A stretch of DNA of 64,000 nucleotides from JAJEFO01 sp965221845 (GTDB taxonomy: Bacteria > Pseudomonadota > Alphaproteobacteria > Rhodobacterales > Rhodobacteraceae), in contig OZ244919.1 in assembly GCA_965221845.1 (NCBI GenBank), forward strand, positions 4,041,313 through 4,105,312. The letters are read 5' to 3'. Shown here in pieces: positions 7,946-16,761 of this stretch (positions are counted from its first letter, which is position 1; each line of letters opens with the position of its first letter). The translations under genes and the position numbers were made by a program. The notes beneath the pieces were generated by a model. It saw only the letters and a list, made by a program, of their open reading frames with translations, did no database searches and was not told the origin of the DNA.

Positions 7946-8902
7946 ATGGGCCTTGCATTCGTGTTCCCCGGCCAGGGTGCGCAGGCCGTCGGCATGGGCC
8001 GGGACCTCGCCCAGGCCTACCCGGCGGCCAGGGCCGTGTTCGAGGAGGTCGACGAGGCGCTCGGGGAGGGGCTTTCGGAGCTTGCCTGGGAAGGTGACGC
8101 CGAAGTGCTGACGCTGACCGAGAACGCGCAGCCTGCGCTCATGGCGACGTCGATGGCCGCCATGCGGGCCCTGGAGGCGGAAGGCGTAGGCGTCTCCGAC
8201 GCGGACTGTGTCGCCGGGCACTCGCTCGGCGAATACTCGGCGCTTTGCGCTGCCGGGGCGATCAGGCTGGCGGATGCGGCCCGGCTCCTGAGGCTGAGAG
8301 GCAAGGCGATGCAGGCCGCCGTTCCCGTCGGCGAAGGCGCAATGGCTGCGGTTCTGGGCCTTGGCTGCGATGCGGTGGCGGAGATCGCGGACCGCGCGGC
8401 GCAGGACGGCGTATGCCAGGTCGCCAACGAGAACGATCCGCTGCAGAACGTGATTTCGGGCAGCGGCGAGGCCGTTGAGCGCGCCGTGACGCTTGCCGCG
8501 GAGGCGGGCGCCAGGCGGGCCGTGACGTTGCCGGTGTCCGCCCCTTTCCACTGTTCCCTGATGGCGCCGGCCGCCGCCAGGATGGAGCAGGCCCTGGGAG
8601 CCGTCGAGATCACCCAGCCGAGGGTTCCGGTCGTGGCGAACGTGCGCGCGGCCGGCGTGACGGATCCCACGCTCATTCGTTCTCTGCTTGTCAGCCAGGT
8701 GGCAGGCCGGGTCAGGTGGCGCGCAAGCGTCGAATGGATGGCCGGGCGCGGCGTGACGGAATTCTGGGAGCTTGGCGTGGGCAGGGCCCTGTCCGGAATG
8801 ATCCGCCGGACCGTCAGGGACGCGAAGACCCGTGCCGTGGGCACGGCCGGCGAGGTGGCCGAGGCGGCGGCTTCACGGCAGGACGCCGGAAGTGACGCGT
8901 GA
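7946..8902 (+). CDS. fabD: Malonyl-CoA:ACP transacylase FabD
   Basis: A 318-residue FabD. N-terminal FVFPGQGAQAVGMG, catalytic Ser in GHSLGEYSAL (around residue 92), the conserved Arg in LLRLRGKAMQ, the catalytic His in SAPFHCSLM, and the oxyanion-region Gln in PGQGAQ. It loads malonyl groups onto acyl carrier protein for fatty acid synthesis. The ATG at 7946 is selected over the GTG at 7940 because GAGGAG lies five bases upstream and the family begins at this Met. fabG follows after 17 bp in the same transcription unit. Confidence 0.95.
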   Translation: MGLAFVFPGQGAQAVGMGRDLAQAYPAARAVFEEVDEALGEGLSELAWEGDAEVLTLTENAQPALMATSMAAMRALEAEGVGVSDADCVAGHSLGEYSALCAAGAIRLADAARLLRLRGKAMQAAVPVGEGAMAAVLGLGCDAVAEIADRAAQDGVCQVANENDPLQNVISGSGEAVERAVTLAAEAGARRAVTLPVSAPFHCSLMAPAAARMEQALGAVEITQPRVPVVANVRAAGVTDPTLIRSLLVSQVAGRVRWRASVEWMAGRGVTEFWELGVGRALSGMIRRTVRDAKTRAVGTAGEVAEAAASRQDAGSDA

Positions 8903-8919
8903 CAGCCGGAGGGGGCGGG

Positions 8920-9657
8920 ATGTTCGACTTGAAAGGCCGTGCGGCGCTTGTCACCGGGGCATCGGGCGGGATCGGAAGCGCCGTCGCGCGGGCGCTGCAT
9001 TCCGCGGGCGCTTCCGTGGCGCTTTCGGGCACCCGCGCCGAGCCCCTCGAAGGCCTGGCGATGGAGCTGGGCGAGCGCGCCCATGTCCTGCCATGCGACC
9101 TGTCCGATGACGGTGCGGCCGCCGGGCTGCCGACGCGGGCTGCCGGCGCCATGGGGGCGGTGGACATCCTTGTCAACAACGCCGGGATCACTCGCGACGG
9201 CCTGCTGGCGCGCATGCCGGAGGAGGACTGGGACGTCGTGCTGCGGGTCAACCTCAGGAGCGCGATGGCACTGTCGAAGGCGGTCCTGCGCGGGATGATG
9301 AAGGCGCGCTGGGGCCGGATCGTCAATGTCACGTCGGTGGTCGCCGCGACCGGGAACCCCGGTCAGGCGAACTACGCCGCCTCGAAGGCTGGTCTCGCCG
9401 GCATGTCCAAGAGCCTCGCATGCGAGGTCGCCGGCCGCGGGATCACGGTCAATTGCGTGGCTCCGGGCTTCATATCCACAGCGATGACAGACGGGCTCGC
9501 CGAAGACCGGAAAGCCGCGATTCTGGCCCTGGTGCCGGCCGGCCGCATGGGAGAGGCGGACGATGTGGCGGCCGCCGTCCTCTATCTGGCAAGCGCGGAA
9601 GCCGGCTACGTGACGGGAGCCACGCTGCATGTCAATGGCGGAATGGCCATGCCGTGA
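8920..9657 (+). CDS. fabG: 3-oxoacyl-ACP reductase FabG
   Basis: A 245-residue SDR of exactly FabG length. It has TGASGGIG, NNAGITRDGLL, and the full catalytic set: Ser in NVTSVVAATGNPGQANY, then YAASK. The C-terminal VLYLASAEAGYVTGATLHVNGGMAMP is FabG-typical. It reduces 3-oxoacyl-ACP with NADPH. The start at 8920 (MFDLKGRAALVTG) follows GGAGGGGGCGG. In related genomes acpP follows within a few hundred bases; here a 7-kb accessory insertion separates them. Confidence 0.95.
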   Translation: MFDLKGRAALVTGASGGIGSAVARALHSAGASVALSGTRAEPLEGLAMELGERAHVLPCDLSDDGAAAGLPTRAAGAMGAVDILVNNAGITRDGLLARMPEEDWDVVLRVNLRSAMALSKAVLRGMMKARWGRIVNVTSVVAATGNPGQANYAASKAGLAGMSKSLACEVAGRGITVNCVAPGFISTAMTDGLAEDRKAAILALVPAGRMGEADDVAAAVLYLASAEAGYVTGATLHVNGGMAMP

Positions 9658-9889
9658 ACGGGGACGGCGCTTCGCCGGGGTCCGTGCTCGCAGCAGCTTT
9701 CCCGGGCAGCCCCGGCTGGGCGCCCGAGCCACGCACGATCCGGCCGCTTCTGCCGTTTCGTGCATCATGCGCTGCAGCCTTCATTGTCCCGAGATCGCTG
9801 ATGGCCGGCCCCAAACCGCGTTTCGGGCCGTGATGGCAGCTGCGTCCCGGAGAGGCGCCACGCCCGGTTTCGCCTGCGAGAGGTAAGGG
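9658..9889. other. fabG 3' flank: junction with the accessory insertion
   Basis: No gene. A hairpin at about 9806-9828 (GGCCCCAAAC, loop, GTTTCGGGCC, one mismatch) could end fabG transcription, but there is no U-run. The boundary between native DNA and inserted DNA cannot be fixed. Confidence 0.3.
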
Positions 9890-10171
9890 CGTTTTCAAAC
9901 CGAGCCGCTGCCGCACAGCCGCCTCGTCGACCGGACTGGCCGGGAAGTCGAACTCCGCGAGATCCTTGGCGGCAGGAAGCCTGGCGACGGTCAGCTGGCA
10001 CTTGACCGACCGGGCCCTCTTGCCGGCCGCCTCGGCCTCCAGCAGCGTGCCGAGCACCCAGTCGGCCCCGCGCTTCTGCACGCGCCCGGCCTCGAGAGCC
10101 TCGTCGCAGGCGGCCTTCATGCCGCGCAGGCCGAGGGCCGTCATCAGGCCCAGGATCTCGCTGCGCCTCAT
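9890..10171 (-). pseudogene. IS21-family helper IstB, N-terminal fragment
   Basis: The minus-strand reading starts MRRSEILGLMTALGLRGMK and continues ACDEALEAGRVQKRGADWVLGTLLEAEAAGK and SVKCQLTVARLPAAKDLAEFDF, the N-terminal region of IstB ATPases. The ATP-binding core that should follow is missing, so only about 90 codons remain. It lies just downstream of an IstA tail on the same strand, as in intact IS21 elements. Not functional. Confidence 0.75.
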
Positions 10172-10636
10172 GCGCGCCTCCCCAGCAGGTCGTCGTAGCG
10201 GGCGCAGTCGGCCGCCGGCTCGGTGCCGAGCTCCAGCCCGGCCGGCGTCGCGACCGCCGGCGGCGGGCCGGGATCGCAACGCCGCGACCGGATGTTCAGG
10301 ACCAGGTAGGCGTTGCAGGCGCCGGTCCTCCAGCGCCTCGGCGCAGGCGGTGGCCACCGGCGCGAGGCTCCGGTCGCGGGTCTCGAGAAGGATGCGCACC
10401 ATCTGCCTGCCGCCGCCCTCGCGGGATTCCAGGCGCGCCTTCACCTCCGCCACCTCCGGCGGCAGGTGCTCGGCCCGGAACGGCGCCCCGTTGCGCAGCG
10501 CGCCCGGCTTGCGCTCCGGGATCGGGATGAAGTGTCGGACGTCGCAGGCGTGCCGGTCGCGGCCCTCGACAGGGCGGCCGGCGGCCCGGGCCTCCACGGA
10601 ATGCCAGTTCGAATCGAACCGGACCATGCAGGTTCT
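10172..10636 (-). pseudogene. IS21-family transposase IstA, C-terminal fragment
   Basis: Minus-strand reading contains VRFDSNWHSVEARAAGRP and, after degraded sequence, FIPIPERKPGALRNGAPF and RQMVRILLETRD, all characteristic of the IstA C-terminal region. The reading frame then drifts through several frameshifts before the IstB start. The catalytic core is absent: the fragment begins abruptly at the inverted repeat of the neighbouring DDE insertion sequence (10637), which probably truncated or rearranged it. Confidence 0.7.
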
Positions 10637-12207
10637 CTAGCCTCGATTCCCAACGGCCGCAATTGATGTGAATCCCGGGACCTCAGCTCACAGGAAGCTG
10701 ATCCGCAGCCGGCGGTTTCCGAGCCACGGCACGGCGATGTCGGTTTCGTCATGGGAGGCGTTGAGGAGGAACGGGTTGTTCGCGCGCCGCCCGATCCGGA
10801 CGTCGATGCCGTCGTCGTTGATCGTGACGTCGGCCGGCGCCTTGACGAAGTTCCGGAACAGCGTGCGGGACTTCGCGTTCTGCTTGCCGTTTCCGGCGCG
10901 GACGGCCAGCAGCCGGTACAGGCCGCTGGCCATGAGGGTGAGCTGGAGGTCGAGGTCGACCTTCATCGGCACCGCCGCGGACAGGGCGTCCATGTGGAAG
11001 AAGTCGATGGCGTCGGCGATGGCGTTCTCGATCACCATGCGCCGTGCGTAGCGGTCGACGAGCTGGCTCGCGGACGTCCCCGTCTGGTTGGTGAGCAGCA
11101 GGGTCGGCCGCTCGTGGCCCAGGCCGCGCACGGCCAGCTGGCGGATGTCGCCCGGACAGCCGGGGATGCGGACGCGCCGGTCGAGGACCCGGGGCGTGCG
11201 GCAGGTGCGCCCGACGTTGGTGAGGCGCACCTGCTTCCAGTCGCTCTCCGGACAGGCGGCGATGGCGTCGAGAAGCGATCGGGAGCGCCTGCGCAGCGTC
11301 AGGAAGTCGATTCCCATCGCGTCGATCCGTGCGAGACCGGCATGGGTCGTCAGCCGGGAATCGAACACCAGCTCCCTGGGCGGGCCGCCGTTGCGCTCCT
11401 CCCAGAACCCGACGAAGCGGAGGACCTCGTCGTTCCGGTCCGCCTTCCGGACCCGGGCGTTGGCGTAGACGAGCAGGCGGGCGTCGGCGTCGCGGGCGAG
11501 GAAGGCGAGGACGCCCTTCTGTCTGCGGCTCCGCTTGGAGACGCAGTGCCTTTCCACCGGCGCCTCCGGATCCCTGCCGTGCCAGGGGATGGCATGGAAG
11601 TCGAGGTCGAAGGAGCCGTCCCCGCCGAGGTCGGTCTCCAAGCCGTTCAGCGCCCGGTGCCAGCGGTCCATGAGGCCGGTGCACAGCTTCGGGTCGACGC
11701 GTCCGGAATGCTCGGTCAGGCTCGAGCGCTTGGGCATGGCGTTGAGCCCGGCGAACAGCGCCATGCCGGGATCGAGGATGTCGGCCATGACGTGCGGCGG
11801 CCGCCCCGCCCCCCAGAGCTTCAGCGCGAGCAGGGCCCGGAAGGCGTGGCCCGCCGGGACCGTCCCGCTGCCCGGCATGCCGGCGTCGCCGGCGATCCGG
11901 TCGAGGCCGAGCCGGACGAGGTCGGGGACGAACAGGAACAGCCCGCCGAACCCGGTGCGCAGGCGCCGCGGCGACAGGTCGAGCGCCCGGACGCCTGCGA
12001 CCGGTGCGGCGGCGGGCCGCAGGGCCGCCTCGCGCTCGCCGGGCGACCGGCGCGGCAGCTTGCCGATGCCGTTCCTGCGCAGGACGCGCTGCACGGTCGT
12101 CGCTCCGGCAGCCATCCCCTCCTCCCCGAGCTTCCGGCTGATCTCCCCGACCGAGAGCGCGGCGGTCCTGCGCAGCTCCAGGATCCGCCGGTCCCGCCGC
12201 AGCCTGA

Positions 12208-13164
12208 GAGCTTGAATCATAATTCAATAATATCAATATGTTAAGAGATTCCAGCCGCCTGGCCCCGCGCCACCCGCCGCATCAGGAACCGGCACGCCGC
12301 GAGCTGCGCCCAGGCCAGCGAACTCTCCAGCGTCCGCTCGAAGTCCTTCGCCAGACGCCGGCACCGCGACATCCGCGCAAACGTCCGCTCCACCACCCGG
12401 CGGCGGCACAGGACCGTGAAGCCCCTTGTTTCCCTGGGCCGCTGGACGATCTCGACGATCGACCCCAGGCCGTGCTCCGCCAGCGCGGCCTCGAGCTTCG
12501 GACCCGCGTAGCCGCCGTCCGCCCACAGCTTCGTCACCTGCGGCGCCTTCTCCAGCATCGCCAGGATGACGGCCGGCGCCCCGTCCCGGTCCTGCACGTC
12601 CGCCTCGTGCACCCGGAGCGCGATCGGGAACCCCTCGACGTCCACCGTCAGGCGCCGCTTGCGCCCCTTGACCTTCTTGCCCGCGTCGCAACCCGCCGGC
12701 CCGCCCGCCTCCGTCGTCTTCACCGACTGGCTGTCGATCGCGGCCGCCGTCGGCTGCGCCTCGCGCCCCGCCTGCGCACGGCCCGGCGTGCGCAGCACGT
12801 CCAGCATCCGTTCCAGGACGCCGTTGTCGCGCCACGCGCAGGAGTGGTTCTGTACCGTCGTAAAGGGCGGAAAGCACTTGGGAATCGCCCGCCACTGGCA
12901 TCCCGTGGCCAGCATGTACTGGATCGCATTGAACGTCTCGCGCAGGTCGGTCGTCCGGCGGCGGCCAAGCTTCGCCGGGGCCGGAAGCAGCGGCTCGACC
13001 AGAAGCCGTTCCTCGTCGGCCGGTCGGTTTCATGTCGCTCCGACTTGCGGTCATGCTCTTCGCGGGTGGTCTCATCCCAGGCCATTGTGTCCTCCTTGTC
13101 TGGTTGGAAACTGACAGGGATTTGCCACATCTGGGGGAGGCCATCCACATTTTAGGTCAAGCTC
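12208..13164 (-). mobile_element. IS5-family insertion sequence, copy 1 (957 bp)
   Basis: The inverted ends begin GAGCTTGA on both sides, and the element is flanked by TGA at 12205-12207 and 13165-13167 (TCA on the coding strand). This is a 3-bp TNA-type target duplication, typical of the IS427 group of IS5. It interrupts the DDE transposase gene. A second, more decayed copy in opposite orientation lies at 56936-57894. Confidence 0.85.
12241..13085 (-). pseudogene. IS5-family transposase, copy 1, one frameshift near the N-terminus
   Basis: Starts at 13085 with MAWDETTREEHDRKSERHET. After about 22 codons the frame shifts by one base (near 13018) into DEERLLVEPLLPAPAKLG, then ATGCQWRAIPKCFPPFTTVQ, the catalytic regions AAAIDSQSVKTTEAGG (first Asp), KLWADGGYAGPKLEAAL (second Asp) and VVERTFARMSRCRRLAKDFE (Glu), and a normal C-terminus. 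Apart from the one shift the protein is complete at about 280 residues. Copy 2 has its shift at the same site, so it is either ancestral or a programmed event. Confidence 0.85.
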
Positions 13165-13782
13165 TGAGAGGCTCCTCGGGGTTCGGCTTCGGGCCCGGCC
13201 TGCGCACGGCGAAGAACGCGGACAGGTCGGGGTTGCCGCGCAGCCTCGTGCAGAGGTTGCGGAAGGAGCCAAGGCTGTAGCCGAAGCGCTCCGCGACCGT
13301 CCCGGCCTCCAGGCCCTCGAGGAAGTGGGCCCTGAGGGCCTCGTACTGGAGATGGGTGCGGGATTCGGGCTTGCGGAAGAGCTCGGCCAGGTCGATCATC
13401 GCAATCTGCGCTGTTTGGACGCTTCTTCCACTTTGTTGCATAATCGATGCCGCCGCAAGCCGGAACCGGACCGAACGGCGCCGGACGTGCCCCGTGCCGG
13501 TCCAGGACGCATGAAAGGATAGCCTGAAAGGGCTTCCGGAAGCCGGCATCGGACCCGGAAACCGGTCCGTCCCGGCTCCCGGTGCCATGCCGGAAACTTT
13601 ATGAAGAAGTGACGGTTGATGCCAAAAACCCCTGTCGCGATGATTCCCTGCCGGGAGTGAAGGGCCGGCATCCGGACGCAAAGCACAGCAAGCGCCGACC
13701 GCCGAACGATGCCGGATCGATCCAGCGACCCGCAGCAGCCGCCAGGTTCATGTCAATTGCGGCCGTTGGGAATCGAGGCTAG

Positions 13783-14610
13783 GCAGATGCAGGAGTGCGT
13801 GTCATGACGAAGAGCGAAGGGAGCCGGGAGCACCGCCACCCGGACGCGGTGGATTGTCCGGAGGGCCTTCCCGAGGACGAGGCGGCCGTGCACTGCCGCT
13901 GGTCCGCAGGCACGCGGACGGGCTCACCCGATGCTGGATCGAGGGGGGGGGGGGGGGCGAGGTGCGGAGCCGCGACGTCGCGGGGGACGGCACGCCGGAT
14001 GCGCTTCCGGAGGCGGTCTCGTCGGAGTTCGGGCCGCTGCTGCCGCGGCTGGCGGCGGACCTGGGCTCGGGGGTTCCGGACCTGGACGGGGGCGGGCGCG
14101 CGCTCCGGGACGCCTCGCCGGGCGGCTGGACGCGACGCTGCCGGCGCCGGAGTGCGGGGCCTGCGGCAGGCCGACGGCCCGGCACGGGACGCGGAGGAAG
14201 GCCTGGCTCACGCGGCTCGGCCGGGTCGAGGCGGAGCGCACGCATTTCCGCTGCCGGTCGTGCGGCAAGGGGTGCTTCCCGCTGGACCGGGCGCCGGGGC
14301 TGGCGAGCGTCATCGCCGGGACGGTGCCGCTGACGGGCTTCGAGGCGGCGAGCCGGCACGTCGACAGCCTCGCCAAGCGCGCTGCAGCGCCAGACCCGAC
14401 CGACGTCGGCCGGTTCGCCGCCCCGTTACGGCATCTGATCGACAGCGCGGCGGCGCCGTCCGGAGGCCGCCTTTCGTTTCCGGCCTCTTCCACTGCCTGG
14501 AACGCGCCTCCGACCCCGCGAGGCGGTCCTGCCGGCGGGAGCGGAGCGGGACCGGCGGTTCGGGCTGCGCCATGAACCTCCGGCTGACGCCCGTTCATGC
14601 CGCCAGCCGT
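13783..14610 (+). pseudogene. ISKra4-family transposase remnant with internal deletion and a 15-G run
   Basis: Begins MTKSEGSREHRHPDAVDCPEG at 13804 and continues through frameshifts to ECGACGRPTARHGTRRKAWL, LGRVEAERTHFRCRSCGKGCFPLDRAPGL and VPLTGFEAASRHVDSLAK, the zinc-ribbon and N-terminal regions of ISKra4 transposases. The sequence then breaks and only a trace of the C-terminus remains (MNLRL near 14572). The related copy at 44482 has 6 G residues where this one has 15 (about 13943-13957). The 5' flank (AGGCAGATGCAGGAGTGCG) matches the copy at 44459, showing where ISKra4 sequence begins next to the DDE element. Confidence 0.75.
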
Positions 14611-14641
14611 GCCCGCGCAAGACGACGCCCGTCGAATCCTG

Positions 14642-14671
14642 TTGACATCATCACAATAATTGCTGTATGTG
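14642..14671 (+). promoter_or_regulatory. Candidate abiEi promoter
   Basis: A perfect TTGACA (14642-14647) is followed after 18 bp by TATGTG (14666-14671). The -10 box lies inside the first palindrome (14659-14693), so a protein bound there would block it. Local DNA is AT-richer than its surroundings. Confidence 0.45.
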
Positions 14672-14693
14672 TCCTCAGGACACATACAGCAAT
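14659..14693. promoter_or_regulatory. Perfect 35-bp palindrome upstream of abiEi
   Basis: Two 17-bp arms match exactly around a single central base. The core reads TGTCCTCAGGACA, extended outward by ATTGCTGTATG and its complement. It covers the -10 region of the candidate promoter. It could be an operator for AbiEi, which in characterised type IV systems represses its own operon through inverted repeats, or the trace of a small transposable element. Confidence 0.6.
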
Positions 14694-14697
14694 CATA

Positions 14698-14750
14698 CAT
14701 GGATACCTCCCTTCTCATGTCCTGAGGACATGAGAAGGGAGGTATCCATG
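14698..14750. promoter_or_regulatory. Perfect 53-bp palindrome between the promoter and abiEi
   Basis: Two 26-bp arms match exactly around one central G. The core ATGTCCTGAGGACAT repeats the core of the first palindrome 30 bp away, while the outer arms (GGATACCTCCC and complement) differ. As RNA it would form a very stable hairpin in the leader, ending 28 bp before the abiEi start. It may act as operator, RNA structure or both. Confidence 0.6.
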
Positions 14751-14778
14751 CGAGGCCCGGAATCGAGAGGCGGCCGCC

Positions 14779-15675
14779 ATGGCGAGAAGCACCAGACGCT
14801 CCTTGTGGGGCATCCCCAGCGACGTTGCCGACGCGCTGGCGCACCAAGGTGCGCCGGTGCTGACGGAGTGGGACCTCTTCGCGCTGATCCGCAGGGCCCA
14901 TCGCGATGCCGGAAGAGACGTTCCGGAGCCGGGCGTCCTCCAGAGGATCTCCTTCGTGCTGAGAAACCAGGGCATCGTCAAGCCGGACCAGGACTATCCG
15001 CAGCACTTTCGCGTCGCCGCGGTTCCCGATCTGCCCGCGGACGACGTTGTCTGCCTGCTCGACCGCTTCTGCCATGTCTCCCACCTCTCCGCCATGCAGC
15101 TGTGGGGCCTCACCGACCGGACCCCGCATCAGCTCATGATTTCACGCCCTGACGACAGGACCGTTGCCGGCATGGCGGCGCGCATCATGGACAAGGACGA
15201 TGCCGAGGTTCCCTGGACGCATCGTCCCGCCCGTCACGCGGCCGGCCCGTACCGGCTGAACAACGTCGCCCACCCGCGCCTTGTCCGCCAGCGCCCCGTC
15301 AAGCTCCACAAGAGCCGGCATCCCTGCGGAACGGTTCGAGACCGCTCCGGGTTCGCACGGGTCTCGACCGTTGGCCAGACCTTTCTGGACATGCTTCGCC
15401 GACCCGCCCTTTGCGGAGGCATGGCCCATGTGCTCGATGTCTGGAACGCGCATGCAGGCGATCATTTGCCGGCCATTGTCGCAGCCGTCGATCCAGCCGG
15501 TCCCGTCATCAAGTGCCGCGCAGGCCACATCATCGAGGAAAGGCTGGGCATCAGGGATCCCCGCGTGGAGGCTTGGCGCCCTTGTGCCCAGCGCGGGGGA
15601 AGCCGCGTCCTCGATCCCGGCCGTCCGTACGCCCCGGCATGGTCCGAGACATGGATGATCTCCCTGAATGCCTGA
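14779..15675 (+). CDS. abiEi: AbiEi-like antitoxin of a type IV toxin-antitoxin system
   Basis: A 298-residue protein with an N-terminal winged-helix-like region (VLTEWDLFALIRRAHRDAG and LQRISFVLRNQGIVK) and a C-terminal antitoxin region beginning YRLNNVAHPRLVRQRPVK and including GFARVSTVGQTFLDMLRRPALCGGMAHVLD. In type IV systems AbiEi does not bind the toxin; it antagonises its effect and represses the operon. The ATG at 14779 follows GAGAGG. The 3' end overlaps the abiEii start by 8 bp. The two palindromes upstream fit an autoregulated promoter. Assignment rests on context plus these regions. Confidence 0.8.
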   Translation: MARSTRRSLWGIPSDVADALAHQGAPVLTEWDLFALIRRAHRDAGRDVPEPGVLQRISFVLRNQGIVKPDQDYPQHFRVAAVPDLPADDVVCLLDRFCHVSHLSAMQLWGLTDRTPHQLMISRPDDRTVAGMAARIMDKDDAEVPWTHRPARHAAGPYRLNNVAHPRLVRQRPVKLHKSRHPCGTVRDRSGFARVSTVGQTFLDMLRRPALCGGMAHVLDVWNAHAGDHLPAIVAAVDPAGPVIKCRAGHIIEERLGIRDPRVEAWRPCAQRGGSRVLDPGRPYAPAWSETWMISLNA

Positions 15676-16592
15676 AAGCGCGGCACGGAAATTCGTGGAT
15701 GTCGCAGCCTGGGTCGACAGCGCAGGTGCCGATCCGGTCGAGAGGCGGGGGCGGCAGGCCATTCACGTCCTGCTTGCCGCCATTGCGCGGATCCGGCCTG
15801 CCCACGCCCTACGCCCTGTACCTGAAGGGTGGACTTCTGCTCGGCCTGGTCCACAACAGCCCGAGAATGACACGCGATGTCGACATGACGGCCGGCTTCC
15901 GGCCGTCCAGAGACATCGATGAGAGGATCAAGGAGCAGCTGGACAAGGCCCTGCCTGCCGCCGCTGCAGCGCTCGGATATGCCGGGACGCGGACCAGGGT
16001 GCATGCGGTCGGGAAACAGCCGAGGGGCCATGACATCGAGGAAGCCAGGTTCCCGTCCTTGACGATCACCATAGAGCATCTTTCCAGGACCGGTGGCCGA
16101 CCATGCACGGATCGCATCCGGATGGACATCTCCTTCAATGAGCCGGATGTCGTGACAGTCGACATCTTCGACATCGGGGAGGGCGTCGAACTCCATGCCT
16201 ACGGCCTGGTCGACGTGATCGCCGAGAAGTACCGGGCCCTTCTGCAGCAGCCCCTTCGCCGAAGGGAGAGGAGGCAGGATGTCCATGACATCGCCTTCCT
16301 CCTGGACAGGTTCTCCTTTGACGACGACGAAAAGGCCGACATCCTCGCCGCCACTCTTGAAAGGTGCCGGGCGCGCGACATCGAGCCGGAAGTCGGGTCC
16401 ATCGACAACCCGGAGGTCGAACGGAGGGCCCGGTCGCAATGGGACACCATCGCGCTGGAGACAGGGGCGTTGCAGGAGTTCGGCCGCTGCTTTGAAGCGG
16501 TGAGGCGCTTCTACCGGGAGCTGCCATGGGAACGGCAGAGGCCGGCTCGGAGCGACCGCGCACTTCGCCGGCGCGCCGCCAGCGCGTCCTGA
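15668..16592 (+). pseudogene. abiEii: AbiEii-like nucleotidyltransferase toxin, frameshifted
   Basis: Starts MPESAARKFVDVAAWVDSAG at 15668 inside the end of abiEi. At about 15785-15800 the frame shifts by one base, continuing as YALYLKGGLLLGLVHNSPRMTRDVDM, the GG...D-x-D nucleotidyltransferase core, then AEKYRALLQQPLRRRERRQDVHDIAFLL with the family's second motif, to a normal C-terminus. Without the shift the protein would be about 307 residues with all visible catalytic residues. As written, no single frame makes the whole toxin. An open reading of the 3' frame extends upstream through abiEi, but that part is not toxin sequence. Confidence 0.8.
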
Positions 16593-16733
16593 ACGCGTTC
16601 AGGACCTGTCGGCCGGTGCCGGGCCCGGCTGTCGTCTCCTGACGCTCCCTGCACGCCGGCCCTGGGGCGGCAAGCGTGTTCGGGAACCGCGGCCGGAAGC
16701 GTCCAGCGGCGCGCCCGGTGGAGCATCATATCG

Positions 16734-16761
16734 TTTGCGCTTCGGATGGATATGGTATACG
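16734..16761 (+). promoter_or_regulatory. Candidate acpP promoter
   Basis: TTTGCG (16734-16739), 16-bp spacer, TATACG (16756-16761), about 108 bp before the acpP start. It lies in an AT-richer pocket. A promoter here would let acpP be transcribed even though the accessory insertion separates it from fabD-fabG. Confidence 0.4.

Larger units (their letters stand above)
10688..13399 (-). pseudogene. DDE transposase interrupted by an IS5 insertion
   Basis: The 5' part (13399-13165) reads MIDLAELFRKPESRTHLQYE, then AERFGYSLGSFRNLCTRLRGNPDLSAFF up to NPEEP. The 3' part (12204-10688) resumes LRLRRDRRILELRRTAALSVGEISRKLGEEG and continues through the catalytic region (GDGSFDLDFHAIPWHG, VFDSRLTTHAGLARID, MVIENAIADAIDFFHMD, carrying the likely D, D and E residues). 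Removing the IS5 and one TCA duplication rejoins the frame exactly (E-E-P-L-R-L-R-R). The intact protein would be about 580 residues: a DNA-binding N-terminus, helix-turn-helix and DDE core. The ATG inside the IS5 end gives the 3' part a fortuitous start, so a 510-residue fragment remains open. Family not assigned. Confidence 0.8.
10637..13782. mobile_element. DDE insertion sequence with perfect 30-bp inverted repeats, carrying a nested IS5
   Basis: The ends 10637-10666 and 13753-13782 are perfect 30-bp inverted repeats (outer end CTAGCCTCGATTCCC). Inside lie a transposase gene on the minus strand and about 350 bp of its upstream DNA (13400-13752). Subtracting the 957-bp IS5 copy and its 3-bp duplication leaves an original element of about 2.19 kb. 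The left flank is an IS21 remnant and the right flank an ISKra4 remnant, so no target duplication can be recognised. IS family not assigned with certainty. Confidence 0.75.

Noticed and set aside
10751..12244. 497-codon plus-strand reading opposite the DDE transposase
   Set aside because: Shadow of the transposase, which carries the recognisable motifs.
15411..15667. Upstream extension of the AbiEii frame inside abiEi
   Set aside because: Lies wholly within the antitoxin gene in another frame and has no nucleotidyltransferase features; the true N-terminus is at 15668 before the frameshift.
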